Notes: generated by a model from the letters alone, not told the origin. A stretch of 64,000 nucleotides of DNA from Agromyces lapidis (GCF_009749405.1 NZ_WBIQ01000008.1:124001-188000), one strand, 5' to 3'. Positions 16,483 through 24,624 are shown, numbered from the stretch's first letter. Program-made: numbers and translations.

Positions 16483-17343
16483 GTGCCCGAGCTTCCCGAA
16501 GTGCAGGCCCTCGCCGCGTTCCTGGCCGAGCGGGCGAGCGGTCACGCCTACGCCTCGCTGCGGGTCGCCGCGATCTCGGCGCTGAAGACCTTCGACCCGC
16601 CGCTCTCGGCGCTCGAAGGAACACGCATCGAGGCGGTGCGCCGGCACGGCAAGTTCGTCGACCTCGAGTCGTCGGGGCTGCACCTCGTGTTCCACCTCGC
16701 CCGTGCGGGCTGGCTCCGCTGGTACGACGAGGTGCCGGCGACCCCGGTGAAACCCGGCCGCTCGCCGCTCGCGCTCCGAGTGAAGCTCGACGACGGTTCG
16801 GGCTTCGACCTCACCGAGGCCGGCACGAAGAAGTCGCTCGCCGTGTACGTCGTGCGAGACCCGGTCGAGGTGCCGGGCATCGCACGACTCGGGCCAGACC
16901 CGACGGCCGCCGACTTCACGATCGACGACTTCGCCCGCATCCTCGCCGGCCGCCGCACGCAGATCAAGGGACTCCTGCGCGATCAGGCGGTGTTCGCGGG
17001 AATCGGCAATGCCTACTCCGACGAGATCCTGCACGCGGCGAAGCTCTCGCCGTACCTTCTCGCCGCGAAGCTCACGCCCGAACAGCTCGAGGGGCTCTAC
17101 CGCGCCATGCGCGACACCCTCGCCGACGCGGTCGCCGTCGCATCCGGCCGCCCACCGGCCGAGCTCAAAGACGCAAAGCGTCGCGCGATGCGCGTGCACG
17201 GCCGTACCGGCGAGACCTGCGAGGTGTGCGGCGACACCATCAGGCAGGTGATCTTCGCCGATTCGACGTTCCAGTACTGCCCGGGGTGCCAGACCGGGGG
17301 CAAGCCCCTCGCCGACCGGGTGCTCTCCCGACTCGTGAAATGA
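16483..17343 (+). CDS. Fpg/Nei family DNA glycosylase (paralogue 2)
   Basis: 286 residues. The mature N-terminus PELPEVQ is the canonical Fpg/Nei start, giving the nucleophilic Pro and catalytic Glu. The hairpin Lys is in RRHGKFVDLE. The helix-two-turn-helix DQAVFAGIGNAYSDEILH and the C-terminal zinc finger (CEVCG...YCPGCQTGG) are complete. It should excise oxidised pyrimidines or purines and cleave the abasic site. Compared with paralogue 1 it keeps the same NAYSDEILHAAK block but differs widely elsewhere, so this is an old duplication rather than a recent one. The start is GTG with CAGGAT 6 nt before it and no ribosome-binding site. Confidence 0.92.
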   Translation: MPELPEVQALAAFLAERASGHAYASLRVAAISALKTFDPPLSALEGTRIEAVRRHGKFVDLESSGLHLVFHLARAGWLRWYDEVPATPVKPGRSPLALRVKLDDGSGFDLTEAGTKKSLAVYVVRDPVEVPGIARLGPDPTAADFTIDDFARILAGRRTQIKGLLRDQAVFAGIGNAYSDEILHAAKLSPYLLAAKLTPEQLEGLYRAMRDTLADAVAVASGRPPAELKDAKRRAMRVHGRTGETCEVCGDTIRQVIFADSTFQYCPGCQTGGKPLADRVLSRLVK

Positions 17344-17368
17344 CGGGGGCGGCTGCAAGGCTGGGGGG

Positions 17369-17947
17369 ATGACGACTTCCGAAGTGACCTGGCCGCGCCC
17401 TGCCGGCCCGCTCGAGCTCCGGCTGCCGACGCGCGAACTGCTGGGCGAGGTGCTCGTCTGGCGCAACCGTCCCGAGGTGACCCGATGGCTGCTGCGCACC
17501 GTCGTCGACCCCGAGGCGTTCGCGAAGACCTGGCTCGACGGAATCGACGACCCGCTCGACCACTCCGCGATCGCCGTGCTCGGCGACGAGGTCGTCGGCA
17601 CGGGCTCGCTCTGGCTCACCGATGCGATGGGGCAGACCCACGGCGACCCCGCGAACTACATGCGGGCCGAGGCGGGCCTCGGCTACGGCGTCGACCCCGC
17701 CTACGCGGGCCGCGGCTATGCGACCGACATCGCCCGGGCGCTGCTCGACCTCGCCTTCGGCGAGCTCGGCGTGCACCGCGTCACCGCGGGCTGCTACGCC
17801 GACAACATCGGCTCGTGGCGGGTCATGGAGAAGCTCGGCATGCGTCGCGAGCAGCACGGCGTACGAGACTCGTGGCATGCCGAGCTCGGTTGGATCGACG
17901 GGTACACCTACGCGATCCTCGCCGACGAGTGGCGGGTGCAGCGGTGA
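17369..17947 (+). CDS. GNAT family N-acetyltransferase
   Basis: 192 residues of the RimJ/RimL-like GNAT type. The acetyl-CoA site is the motif A segment GYGVDPAYAGRGYATDIARAL (DNA about 17.69-17.75 kb), with the Gly-x-Gly loop after strand 4. Strand 5 and helix 4 follow as GVHRVTAGCYADNIGSWRVME and KLGMRREQ. It transfers an acetyl group to an amine; the acceptor may be a small molecule or a protein N-terminus and cannot be told here. A poly-G run lies immediately before the ATG. Its stop overlaps the start of another GNAT gene (GTGA), so the two are translated together. Confidence 0.9.
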   Translation: MTTSEVTWPRPAGPLELRLPTRELLGEVLVWRNRPEVTRWLLRTVVDPEAFAKTWLDGIDDPLDHSAIAVLGDEVVGTGSLWLTDAMGQTHGDPANYMRAEAGLGYGVDPAYAGRGYATDIARALLDLAFGELGVHRVTAGCYADNIGSWRVMEKLGMRREQHGVRDSWHAELGWIDGYTYAILADEWRVQR

Positions 17948-18579
17948 CCCGTGCGGCCTCGCGCGGGCGCGGGGCCGTCGCGCTCCGCACCGAGCGGCTG
18001 CGGCTCACCCCGCTCGTCGAGGCCGACCTCGACGCGGTGCACGCCATCTACGGCGACCCCGGCACGTGGCTGCACCTCCCGGACGGGCGTCATCGCGACC
18101 TCGCCACGACTGCCGCGATGCTCGAACGCTCGATGGTGAGCTGGCGCACGGCCGGGGTCGGCAGCTGGGTGGTGCGTCGCAGCGAGGCCGAGGCGCGGCG
18201 GATCGGAACGAGCCCCGACGAGGTGATCGGCACGGCCGCGGCGACGGCCCTCGACTCCGGGTTGCTGAACCTCGGCTACCGCTTCGTGCCGTCGGCGTGG
18301 GGCTCGGGCTATGCCAGCGAGGCCGCCGCGGCGGTGCTCGACGCCGCCGGCTCGTCGGCGCCCGACCGTGCGGTGACCGCCCGTGTGCTGATCGGCAACC
18401 CGGCCTCGATCCGCGTCCTCGATCGGCTGGGGCTCGTCCTGCGGTGGAGCGGCGGCGACGCCGAACTCGACCCCACCGCATCGGGTGATGCGCAGGGCAT
18501 GCAGGCGCTCGCCCGACGCATCTACGCAGACCGCCCGCTCGACGACGAACAGCTGCGCGCGCTCATCGCCTTGGGCTGA
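17944..18579 (+). CDS. second GNAT family N-acetyltransferase, coupled to the first
   Basis: 211 residues. The RimJ/RimL-type N-terminus TERLRLTPLVEADLDAVHAIY is followed by a motif A GYRFVPSAWGSGYASEAAAAV (acetyl-CoA pyrophosphate loop) and the helix 4 sequence NPASIRVLDRLGL. The GTG start lies inside the stop of the preceding acetyltransferase gene (GTGA overlap). The C-terminus extends about 40 residues past the fold with a helical DDEQLRALIALG end. It is not a close copy of its neighbour, so a recent tandem duplication is unlikely; both may act on related substrates. Confidence 0.87.
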   Translation: MTRAASRGRGAVALRTERLRLTPLVEADLDAVHAIYGDPGTWLHLPDGRHRDLATTAAMLERSMVSWRTAGVGSWVVRRSEAEARRIGTSPDEVIGTAAATALDSGLLNLGYRFVPSAWGSGYASEAAAAVLDAAGSSAPDRAVTARVLIGNPASIRVLDRLGLVLRWSGGDAELDPTASGDAQGMQALARRIYADRPLDDEQLRALIALG

Positions 18580-18605
18580 CCCCGACTCGATCCCGAAGGA
18601 GATGC

Positions 18606-19082
18606 ATGGGCCTCGGAGCGAAGTTCCTCACCACCCGGTGGGCGGTACGACTGCCGATCCCGCTGTTCACGGCCGGATTCGGGTTCTTGTTCTTCGGCAG
18701 GATGCTCCTGCTCGAGCATCGTGGCCGCTCGAGCGGCGAACGCCGGTACGCCGTGATCGAGGCCGCCGAGCGGGAGTCCGCCGATCGCATCGTCGTCGCC
18801 TCGGGATTCGGACCGACCGCGCAGTGGTACCGCAACCTCCAGGCGGAGCCGCGCTGCGGCGTCAGCATCGGATGGCGCCGCAGGGTCCCGGCGCGTGCAG
18901 AACTGCTCGACACGGCCGAGAGCCGGGCGATGCTCGAGCGCTACGCCCGCGATCACCCCAAGGCGTGGGCGGTGCTGCATCGCTCGATCGTCGAGGCGAC
19001 GGGCGACGCCGATCCAGAGATCCCGATGGTCAGGCTGCACCTCCAGAGCCGGAGGCGATCGTCGCGGGCCGTGCATCGGTGA
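18606..19082 (+). CDS. nitroreductase/deazaflavin-dependent oxidoreductase (Ddn-like)
   Basis: 158 residues of the DUF385/Ddn-type split barrel. The pattern LLLEHRGRSSGERRYAVIEA, then VVASGFGPTAQWYRNLQAEPRCGVSIG, is the family core; the GPxAQWYRNL segment contacts F420 in characterised relatives. Members reduce nitroaromatics, quinones or fatty acids with F420H2. A hydrophobic N-terminal segment (about 15-35) may sit at the membrane. AAGGAG precedes the ATG by 4 bp. Its last 53 bp overlap the end of the convergent TrpE-TrpG gene in the opposite strand, leaving no room for a terminator between them. Confidence 0.88.
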   Translation: MGLGAKFLTTRWAVRLPIPLFTAGFGFLFFGRMLLLEHRGRSSGERRYAVIEAAERESADRIVVASGFGPTAQWYRNLQAEPRCGVSIGWRRRVPARAELLDTAESRAMLERYARDHPKAWAVLHRSIVEATGDADPEIPMVRLHLQSRRRSSRAVHR

Positions 19083-20925
19083 CGGCAGCGCCGAGCACTT
19101 CGTCGACGAGCCGTTCGAGGGTCGCGAGCCCGTCGATCGAGAGCACCGACTCGAGGTGCCCCTGCACCGAGGCGACGCCCGGACCGCGCAGGGCGTGCAC
19201 CGCGCCGGTACCCGGGTCAGCGGCGATCTCGAAGCCGCGGTTCGGCGTCGTGCGGTGTCCCGCGTCGAACGCCGTGAAGGTGTTGTAGTACCCGATGCGC
19301 GCGGTCTCGCCGAAGAGGTCGACCGTGCGCTGCACCCCCTGCTGCGGGGCGGCGAGCGGCGCGATCGCGAGGCCCGACAGACGAGCCAGCACCTGATGGC
19401 TGAGGCACACGGCGAGCATCGGCGCACCCTGGTCGAGTCGGGCCGCGATGAGCTCGTGCAACCGCGCCATCCTCGGCTCGGCGATGTCGCGCGGGTCACC
19501 GGGGCCGGGGCCGAAGACGACGAGTTCGTCCTCGGGCGCGGCCGGCGCCTCGTGCCACGGCACGATGCGGGCGTCGAGCCCGAGATGGCGCAGCTGGTGG
19601 GCGAGCATCGTGGTGAAGTCGTCGCCCGCGTCGATCACGAGGGCGCGGGCGCCGCGGGGTGCGGCGGGCGGCTGCGGAGTGCTCCAGAACGCGGCGAGCT
19701 CCGCGTTCCGCGCGTCGAGCAGCGGGTGCGATGCGGATGCCTCGGCGCCGGCCTCGCCCGAGGGGGTCGGCCGCGAGGCATCCTGCCGGGGGAGCGCGCC
19801 GATCGCGGTGAGCACCCCGGCCGCTTTCGCATGGGTCTCGGCGACCTCGCCGACGGGATCGGAGTGGCGCACGAGGGTCGCACCGACGGGCACCCGCACC
19901 GTGCCCGAACGATCGAGGTAGGCCGTGCGGATGAGGATGGGCGCATCGAGGTCGTAGCCCGAGGCGGTCGGGGTGAAGCGGGCCAGGACGCCCGCGTAAT
20001 AGCCGCGCGGGCTCGTCTCGTGGCGGGCGATCACAGTGCAGGCGTTGCCCATCGGCGAGCCGGTGACGGTCGGCGCGAACATCGTGAGTCGCAGCACCTC
20101 GCGGGGGTCGAGCGAGCTGCGACCCTCGAGCAGGTACTCGGTGTGCGTGAGGCGCGACATGCGCTTCAGGAACGGGCCGCGGATGCGGCCGCCGTCGGGG
20201 CAGACCGCGCTCATCATCTTGAGCTCCTCGTCGACGACCATGACGAGTTCCTCGCGTTCCTTCACATCCGCGAGGAACGCCTCGAGCGCGGTGTCGTCGG
20301 GCGGCCCGTCGAGGTGCCGGAACGTGCCGCTGATGGGATTCATCGAGACCACGCCGCCGACCTGGCCGACGTGCCGCTCGGGCGTCGCGCCCACCGCGGA
20401 GAGGCCCGGCGTGTGTACCGCGAAGGTCCAGAACGCGCCGCGCTCGTGCTCGAGGAGCGCACGCAGCCACCCGAGCGCCGCGTGCGCGGCGGGGGCGGTC
20501 GTCGTACCGGTGAACTCGCGGCGGATGACGAAGTTCGCACCCTCGCCGTGGCCGATCTCTTCGGCGATGACCCGGCGCACGATGGCGGCGTAGTCGTCGT
20601 CGGCCACGTCGACCTCGAGGTCGTCGACGACGACGGGATGCGCCGGCAGCAGTTCGATCGCCTCGTCGACCCGCAGCGACTCGCGCTCGCGCACGACGAG
20701 GCACCGGAGCGGCGCACCGTCGTCGAGGGCGTCGAATCCGCGCTCGCGCACCTGGCGGAACGGAACGAGGGCGAGCACCTCGGCCCCCTCGAGCGGGATG
20801 TCGGCGAGGTTCGCGACGTCGACGACCTCGCCGACGAGCACGTCGAGCGTCGCCTCGCGATCGCGGCGGATCACGGCGAAGGGCGGCGGCTCGCTCGCGG
20901 CGAGCAGCGTGGAAAGCATCGTCAT
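19030..20925 (-). CDS. trpEG: fused anthranilate synthase (TrpE-TrpG/PhzE-like)
   Basis: 631 residues from the ATG with GGAG 6 bp upstream. The N-terminal two thirds are a chorismate-binding domain (NPISGTFRHL, then GGRIRGPFLKRMSRL and GSPMGNACTVI). The C-terminal third is a class I glutamine amidotransferase (VFGPGPGDPRD; nucleophile Cys in MLAVCLSHQV; His-Glu pair in VQGHLES). Together they make anthranilate from chorismate and glutamine. The order and length resemble PhzE as well as actinobacterial TrpEG fusions. The Trp-codon leader upstream argues for tryptophan-regulated anthranilate synthesis, while no phz gene is nearby. No other trp gene lies in the window. The 3' end overlaps the convergent Ddn-like gene. 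Confidence 0.85.
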   Translation of the reverse strand: MTMLSTLLAASEPPPFAVIRRDREATLDVLVGEVVDVANLADIPLEGAEVLALVPFRQVRERGFDALDDGAPLRCLVVRERESLRVDEAIELLPAHPVVVDDLEVDVADDDYAAIVRRVIAEEIGHGEGANFVIRREFTGTTTAPAAHAALGWLRALLEHERGAFWTFAVHTPGLSAVGATPERHVGQVGGVVSMNPISGTFRHLDGPPDDTALEAFLADVKEREELVMVVDEELKMMSAVCPDGGRIRGPFLKRMSRLTHTEYLLEGRSSLDPREVLRLTMFAPTVTGSPMGNACTVIARHETSPRGYYAGVLARFTPTASGYDLDAPILIRTAYLDRSGTVRVPVGATLVRHSDPVGEVAETHAKAAGVLTAIGALPRQDASRPTPSGEAGAEASASHPLLDARNAELAAFWSTPQPPAAPRGARALVIDAGDDFTTMLAHQLRHLGLDARIVPWHEAPAAPEDELVVFGPGPGDPRDIAEPRMARLHELIAARLDQGAPMLAVCLSHQVLARLSGLAIAPLAAPQQGVQRTVDLFGETARIGYYNTFTAFDAGHRTTPNRGFEIAADPGTGAVHALRGPGVASVQGHLESVLSIDGLATLERLVDEVLGAAVTDARPATIASGSGGAA

Positions 20926-20973
20926 GGTCATCTCCGGTCGGGCCCTCGGAAGGACCCTCCGCAGCAACGCGAA

Positions 20974-20995
20974 ACGACCGCCCTCGGGCGGTCGT
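20974..20995 (-). terminator. candidate transcription attenuator hairpin
   Basis: ACGACCGCCC / GGGCGGTCGT, a perfect 10-bp arm pair with a 2-nt centre (effectively 9 bp with a 4-nt loop), lies between the leader peptide stop and trpEG. On the transcript it is followed by UUUC, so it can act as the terminator arm. A second possible stem, CCGCCT-n3-AGGCGG (21015-21029), overlaps the end of the leader peptide and could be the competing structure. Confidence 0.65.
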
Positions 20996-21018
20996 CGTAC
21001 GTCGAAACGCGTGGCCGC

Positions 21019-21057
21019 CTAGGAGGCGGGCCACCAGTTGCGGTTCGACGCGGTCAT
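21019..21057 (-). CDS. trpL: trp operon leader peptide
   Basis: Twelve residues, MTASNRNWWPAS, with two adjacent tryptophan codons, ending at TAG 24 nt before the attenuator stem. The NWW core is the pattern seen in actinobacterial trp leader peptides. Stalling of the ribosome at the Trp codons when charged tRNA-Trp is scarce would let the downstream fused anthranilate synthase gene be transcribed. The ATG is 7 nt past a TAGTGT hexamer and has no ribosome-binding site, so the leader itself appears leaderless. Confidence 0.88.
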   Translation of the reverse strand: MTASNRNWWPAS

Positions 21058-21064
21058 GCCGAGC

Positions 21065-21094
21065 ACACTACGGCATGCGGTGGTCATGCGCCAA
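21065..21094 (-). promoter_or_regulatory. promoter of the trp leader transcript
   Basis: On the minus strand TTGGCG (21094-21089), an 18-bp spacer and TAGTGT (21070-21065), with the predicted start at or next to the leader ATG at 21057. The -35 hexamer is part of a GCGCCRAC tandem repeat. Confidence 0.6.
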
Positions 21095-21119
21095 CGCGCC
21101 GACGCGCCAACGCGCCGAC
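21088..21119. repeat. four tandem copies of the octamer GCGCCRAC
   Basis: GCGCCAAC and GCGCCGAC alternate twice (21088-21119), followed by GCGCTGCGCGC. The repeat fills the space between the divergent trp leader and HemK-like genes. In the minus direction each GCGCCAAC copy supplies a TTGGCG hexamer, so the -35 is present twice, 16 bp apart. Confidence 0.75.
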
Positions 21120-21142
21120 GCGCTGCGCGCTACGATCCGGGG

Positions 21143-21970
21143 ATGCCTTCCGTCGATGTGTTCGCGACCTCGCCCGGCGCTTCCGGGAACGAGGCTCTCG
21201 TCGCCCGGCTGCGCGCCGCGGGATGCGTCTTCGCCGACGACGAGGCGGCGCTGCTCGTCGCCGCGAGCCCCGACCCCGATCGGGTCGAGGAGCTGGTCGT
21301 GCGTCGCATCGCGGGCGAGCCGCTCGAGGCGCTGCTCGGCTGGGCCGAGTTCGCGGGGCTCCGGCTCGACGTCGAGCCCGGGGCGTTCGTGCCCCGGCAC
21401 CGCACCGAGGCGCTCGCCGCCGAGGCGGCACGTCGCGCCCGGCTCGCCGCCGCGGGCCACGGCCGCCCCGCCGTGGTCGTCGATCTCTGCTGCGGCGTCG
21501 GCGCGATCGGCGCCGTCGTGGCCGAGACCGCCGCGCCCGTCGTGCTGCTCGCCGCCGATCTCGACCCCGCCGCCGTGCGCGCCGCCCGGCGCAACCTCGA
21601 ACCGCGCGGCGGCCGCGTCTTCGAAGGCGACCTCTACGATTCCCTTCCGGAGGAGTTCCTCGGCCGGGTCGACGTGCTCGCCGTCAACGCGCCCTACGTG
21701 CCGAGCGCGGAGATCGTGTTCATGCCGCCCGAGGCGCGCGCCCACGAGGCGCGCATCGCGCTCGACGGCGGAGCCGACGGGCTCGACGTGCATCGTCGGG
21801 TCGCGGCATCCGCCGTTCGCTGGCTCGCGCCCGGCGGCAGCCTCGTCATCGAGACGAGCGAGCACCAGGCCGAGACGGCCGCCGCCCTCATGCGCGACGG
21901 CGGGCTCGACGCCGTCGTCGCCCTGGACGACGACGTGACCCTCGTCATCGGCTCGCGCCCCTCAGCCTGA
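21143..21970 (+). CDS. HemK/PrmC-like protein N5-glutamine methyltransferase
   Basis: 275 residues. The N-terminal helical region (residues 1-75) carries the HemK-like RIAGEPLEALLGWAEF. The Rossmann core begins with VVDLCCGVGAIGAVVA (SAM loop), then AADLDPAAVRAARRN, and the catalytic motif appears as NAPYVP, where most relatives have NPPY. Known members methylate the Gln of the GGQ loop of release factors; the NAPY form belongs to a divergent paralogous group, so that substrate is uncertain. The chosen ATG has TACGAT 6 nt upstream (leaderless). An in-frame ATG 105 bp upstream would run through the tandem repeat. The stop overlaps the convergent phosphoribosyltransferase by 9 bp. Confidence 0.8.
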   Translation: MPSVDVFATSPGASGNEALVARLRAAGCVFADDEAALLVAASPDPDRVEELVVRRIAGEPLEALLGWAEFAGLRLDVEPGAFVPRHRTEALAAEAARRARLAAAGHGRPAVVVDLCCGVGAIGAVVAETAAPVVLLAADLDPAAVRAARRNLEPRGGRVFEGDLYDSLPEEFLGRVDVLAVNAPYVPSAEIVFMPPEARAHEARIALDGGADGLDVHRRVAASAVRWLAPGGSLVIETSEHQAETAAALMRDGGLDAVVALDDDVTLVIGSRPSA

Positions 21971-22618
21971 ACGCGCCGCCGCGAGCAGCCGCGCGACCTC
22001 CGAGTCCTCCGTCTGCCGGAAGTCGAGGTAGTGCATGCCGACGGCCATGAAGCCCGGAGGCGCGAGCAGGCAGATCACCTCGTCGACCTCGGGCATCGCC
22101 GCGATCTCGGCGAGGCTCTCGGGCGCGGCGACGGGGGTCGCGACGATGAGACGGGCGGCGCCTCGCGCGTGCGCCACACGGCACGCGACCCGCATCGTCG
22201 CTCCGGTGGCGATGCCGTCATCGACGACCACGGCGGTCCTGCCCGCGAGGGGGATCGGCGGGGCGCCGCCGCGGAATCGCGCGACGCGTGCCTCGAGCTC
22301 CGCGCGCTCGCGGCGCTCGACGGCGGCGAGCTCCGCGCGGGCGGCGCGGGAGCTCGCGAGGACATCGTCGTTGAGCACCCGAGCGCCGGTCTCGCCGATC
22401 GCGCCCATCGCGAGCTCGGGCCGACCCGGCACGCCGAGCTTGCGCACCACGAGCACGTCGAGGGGGGCGCCGAGCGCCGCCGCGACCGGCGCGGCCACCG
22501 GCACGCCGCCGCGCGGGAGCCCGAGCACGACCGGCGGCGGCGCCGCGCCGTCCACCTCGGCGAGGAGCCGATCGGCCAGCGCCGCACCGGCTTCGTGGCG
22601 ATTCGCGAACGCGTTCAT
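21962..22618 (-). CDS. phosphoribosyltransferase domain protein
   Basis: 218 residues. The PRPP-binding signature is TAVVVDDGIATGATM (residues about 123-137), with the two acidic residues that hold the pyrophosphate. The N-terminal hood includes VVLGLPRGGVPVAAPVAAAL and the LDVLVVRKLGVPGRPELAMG block characteristic of the stand-alone predicted phosphoribosyltransferases of actinobacteria. These are often linked to dienelactone hydrolase or erythromycin esterase domains, absent here. The nucleobase or other acceptor is unknown. It ends in a 9-bp overlap with the convergent HemK-like gene. No strong ribosome-binding site is visible. Confidence 0.85.
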   Translation of the reverse strand: MNAFANRHEAGAALADRLLAEVDGAAPPPVVLGLPRGGVPVAAPVAAALGAPLDVLVVRKLGVPGRPELAMGAIGETGARVLNDDVLASSRAARAELAAVERRERAELEARVARFRGGAPPIPLAGRTAVVVDDGIATGATMRVACRVAHARGAARLIVATPVAAPESLAEIAAMPEVDEVICLLAPPGFMAVGMHYLDFRQTEDSEVARLLAAARSG

Positions 22619-22849
22619 CAGACTCGTCGGGATGCCTCGTGGCCGCCCCTCCTCCTTCCGGACTAGTCCTCCGGACTGGGCCCGTCAACCCGTTGCCGGA
22701 CGTCCTGCGCCGGGTCGGGCCCGTCGCCGAGAAGTCGAGCGGAGTTCGCGTTCGCGGCCTCGTCGCCTACACTGAGGCAAATCCTTCCCCGAACGGGGAA
22801 CCCGAACGAGGATTCAGCGGGCCCCCGATCCCGCTTGCTTGGAGAGCCT

Positions 22850-24586
22850 GTGGGACGTCATACCGTCGCGGCGTCGGCGAAGAAGCCGCGCCGCAATCTC
22901 GTCATGTCCGTCATCGGCGCGGTCGCCGTGGTCGGTGTCGTCGGTTCGGGGGTCTTCCTCTGGGTCGGCGGCCACTTCGACCCGCTGCTCGCCACGGCCG
23001 ACGCCGGATGCACCGAACCCGAACAGCTCGTCGTCGTCGCCGACCGTTCGATCGCTCCGGCGCTGGCCGACATCGCCGACACCTTCGATCGCAAGTCGGG
23101 CGAGTGCGTCACGACCGAGGTCACCGCGCAGGACTCGGCCGACACGGCCGCGGTGCTCGCCTCGGGCGGCGTCGACGCCGACGCGTGGGTACCCGAGTCG
23201 AGCGTGTGGCTCGACCGCATGAACGCGACCGCCGCCTCCCTGGGGCAGACGGCTCCCGAGGTCGACGCGCGCGCCTCGATCGCCTCGACGCCGGTCGTCT
23301 TCGCCGCGGCGGCCACCGACGCGACCGAGCTCGCGAGCGAGCCGGTCAGCTGGTCGCGCGTGCTCGGCGGTGCGCTGCCGACGATCCTGCCCGACCCCGA
23401 GGCATCCGCAGCGAGCCTCGCCGGGCTGCTCGCCCTGCGCGGGCACTCCTCTGCGGAGGACCCCCGACAGTTCGCCGGCGCGATGATCGCGCTCGGCAAG
23501 TCGATCCCCGCCTCGACGAGCGCCGCGTTCAGCGCGCTCGGCGCCGGCGACACGCCCTCGGTCGTCATCACGACGGAGGCGCAGGTCGCCGCCTACAACA
23601 GCGAGGATCCGCCTGAGCCGCTCGTCGCCGCGTATCCGGCCGACGGCACGCTCGCGCTCGACTACCCCTTCGTGCGGCTCGCCGCCTCGGGCGCCGAGGG
23701 CGATGCCGAGGGCGAGGAACCCGCCGCAGACGGCGAGGAGGCGACGGACGACGGCGCGAAGACCACGACGAAGGCCGAGCTGCTCGAGGCGTTCGAGGCC
23801 GCCGTGCGCGACGCCGCGAAGCCGCTCGCGAAGGCCGGGTTCCGCGCGGCCGACGGCACCGGGCTCCTCGACCTGCCGGGCGTCGGCACCGAGGGCCCTG
23901 CCGCCGAACCGGCCGCCGACGCCGCCACGCAGCTCGAGATCCTGCGCGCCTGGGGCGTGCTGACGCTTCGTTCGCGCATGCTCGCCGTCATCGACGTCTC
24001 GGGCTCGATGGAGGAGCCGGCCGAGAACGGCCTGCGACGCATCGACATCTTCCAGCAGGCTGCGCTCGGGGCGATGCAGAAGTTCTCGGGCGAAGTCGAG
24101 CTCGGCGTCTGGGTCTTCTCGACCGCCCGAAACGGCGAGCTCGACTACGAGGACCTCTCGCCGATCGCCCCGCTCGCGGACGCCGCGCACACGCAGCAGA
24201 TCGCGGGGGTCATCCAGTCGCTGCCGGCGCGCCTCGGCGGCGCCACCGGTCTCTACGACACCGCGCTCGCCGCAGTGAAGCGCGTGCGCGAGACGTACGA
24301 CCCCGAGAAGGTCAACTCGGTGCTGCTCATCACCGACGGCAAGAACGAGGACGAGAACGGCATCTCGCTCGACGCGCTCCTCGCCGAGCTGAAGAAGATC
24401 GACGACCCGACGAAGCCGGTGCCGGTGATCATGATCGGGTTCGGCCCCGATACCGATCTCGCGGCGATGCAGCAGATCGCCCAGGCGACGAAGGGCGCGG
24501 CGTACTCGGCCTCCAAGCCCGAGGATCTCAGCACCGTGCTCGTGGATGCGCTCTCGCAGCGCTCCTGCCGTCCGAACTGCGGCTGA
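22850..24586 (+). CDS. membrane-anchored substrate-binding/VWA domain protein
   Basis: 578 residues from a GTG with GGAGAG 3 bp upstream. A membrane anchor (VMSVIGAVAVVGVVGSGVFL, about 18-40) is followed by an extracytoplasmic domain that resembles a type 2 periplasmic binding protein (LVVVADRSIAPALADIADTF; about 58-340). An acidic linker leads to a von Willebrand A domain (about 375-565) with an intact MIDAS, DVSGSM at about 381, a conserved Thr in GGATGLYDT, and the Asp in LLITDGKNED. Proteins with this order are common in actinobacteria and unassigned. Cys residues near the C-terminus (SCRPNCG) may form a disulphide. It stands alone, ahead of a strong bidirectional terminator. Confidence 0.85.
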   Translation: MGRHTVAASAKKPRRNLVMSVIGAVAVVGVVGSGVFLWVGGHFDPLLATADAGCTEPEQLVVVADRSIAPALADIADTFDRKSGECVTTEVTAQDSADTAAVLASGGVDADAWVPESSVWLDRMNATAASLGQTAPEVDARASIASTPVVFAAAATDATELASEPVSWSRVLGGALPTILPDPEASAASLAGLLALRGHSSAEDPRQFAGAMIALGKSIPASTSAAFSALGAGDTPSVVITTEAQVAAYNSEDPPEPLVAAYPADGTLALDYPFVRLAASGAEGDAEGEEPAADGEEATDDGAKTTTKAELLEAFEAAVRDAAKPLAKAGFRAADGTGLLDLPGVGTEGPAAEPAADAATQLEILRAWGVLTLRSRMLAVIDVSGSMEEPAENGLRRIDIFQQAALGAMQKFSGEVELGVWVFSTARNGELDYEDLSPIAPLADAAHTQQIAGVIQSLPARLGGATGLYDTALAAVKRVRETYDPEKVNSVLLITDGKNEDENGISLDALLAELKKIDDPTKPVPVIMIGFGPDTDLAAMQQIAQATKGAAYSASKPEDLSTVLVDALSQRSCRPNCG

Positions 24587-24624
24587 GCGCGGTCGAGCCG
24601 CGCAGACGACTGCGGTATCGACAC

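Noticed and set aside
19030..20925. Phenazine biosynthesis (PhzE) assignment
   Set aside because: Length fits PhzE, but a Trp-codon leader controls the gene and no other phz gene is present.
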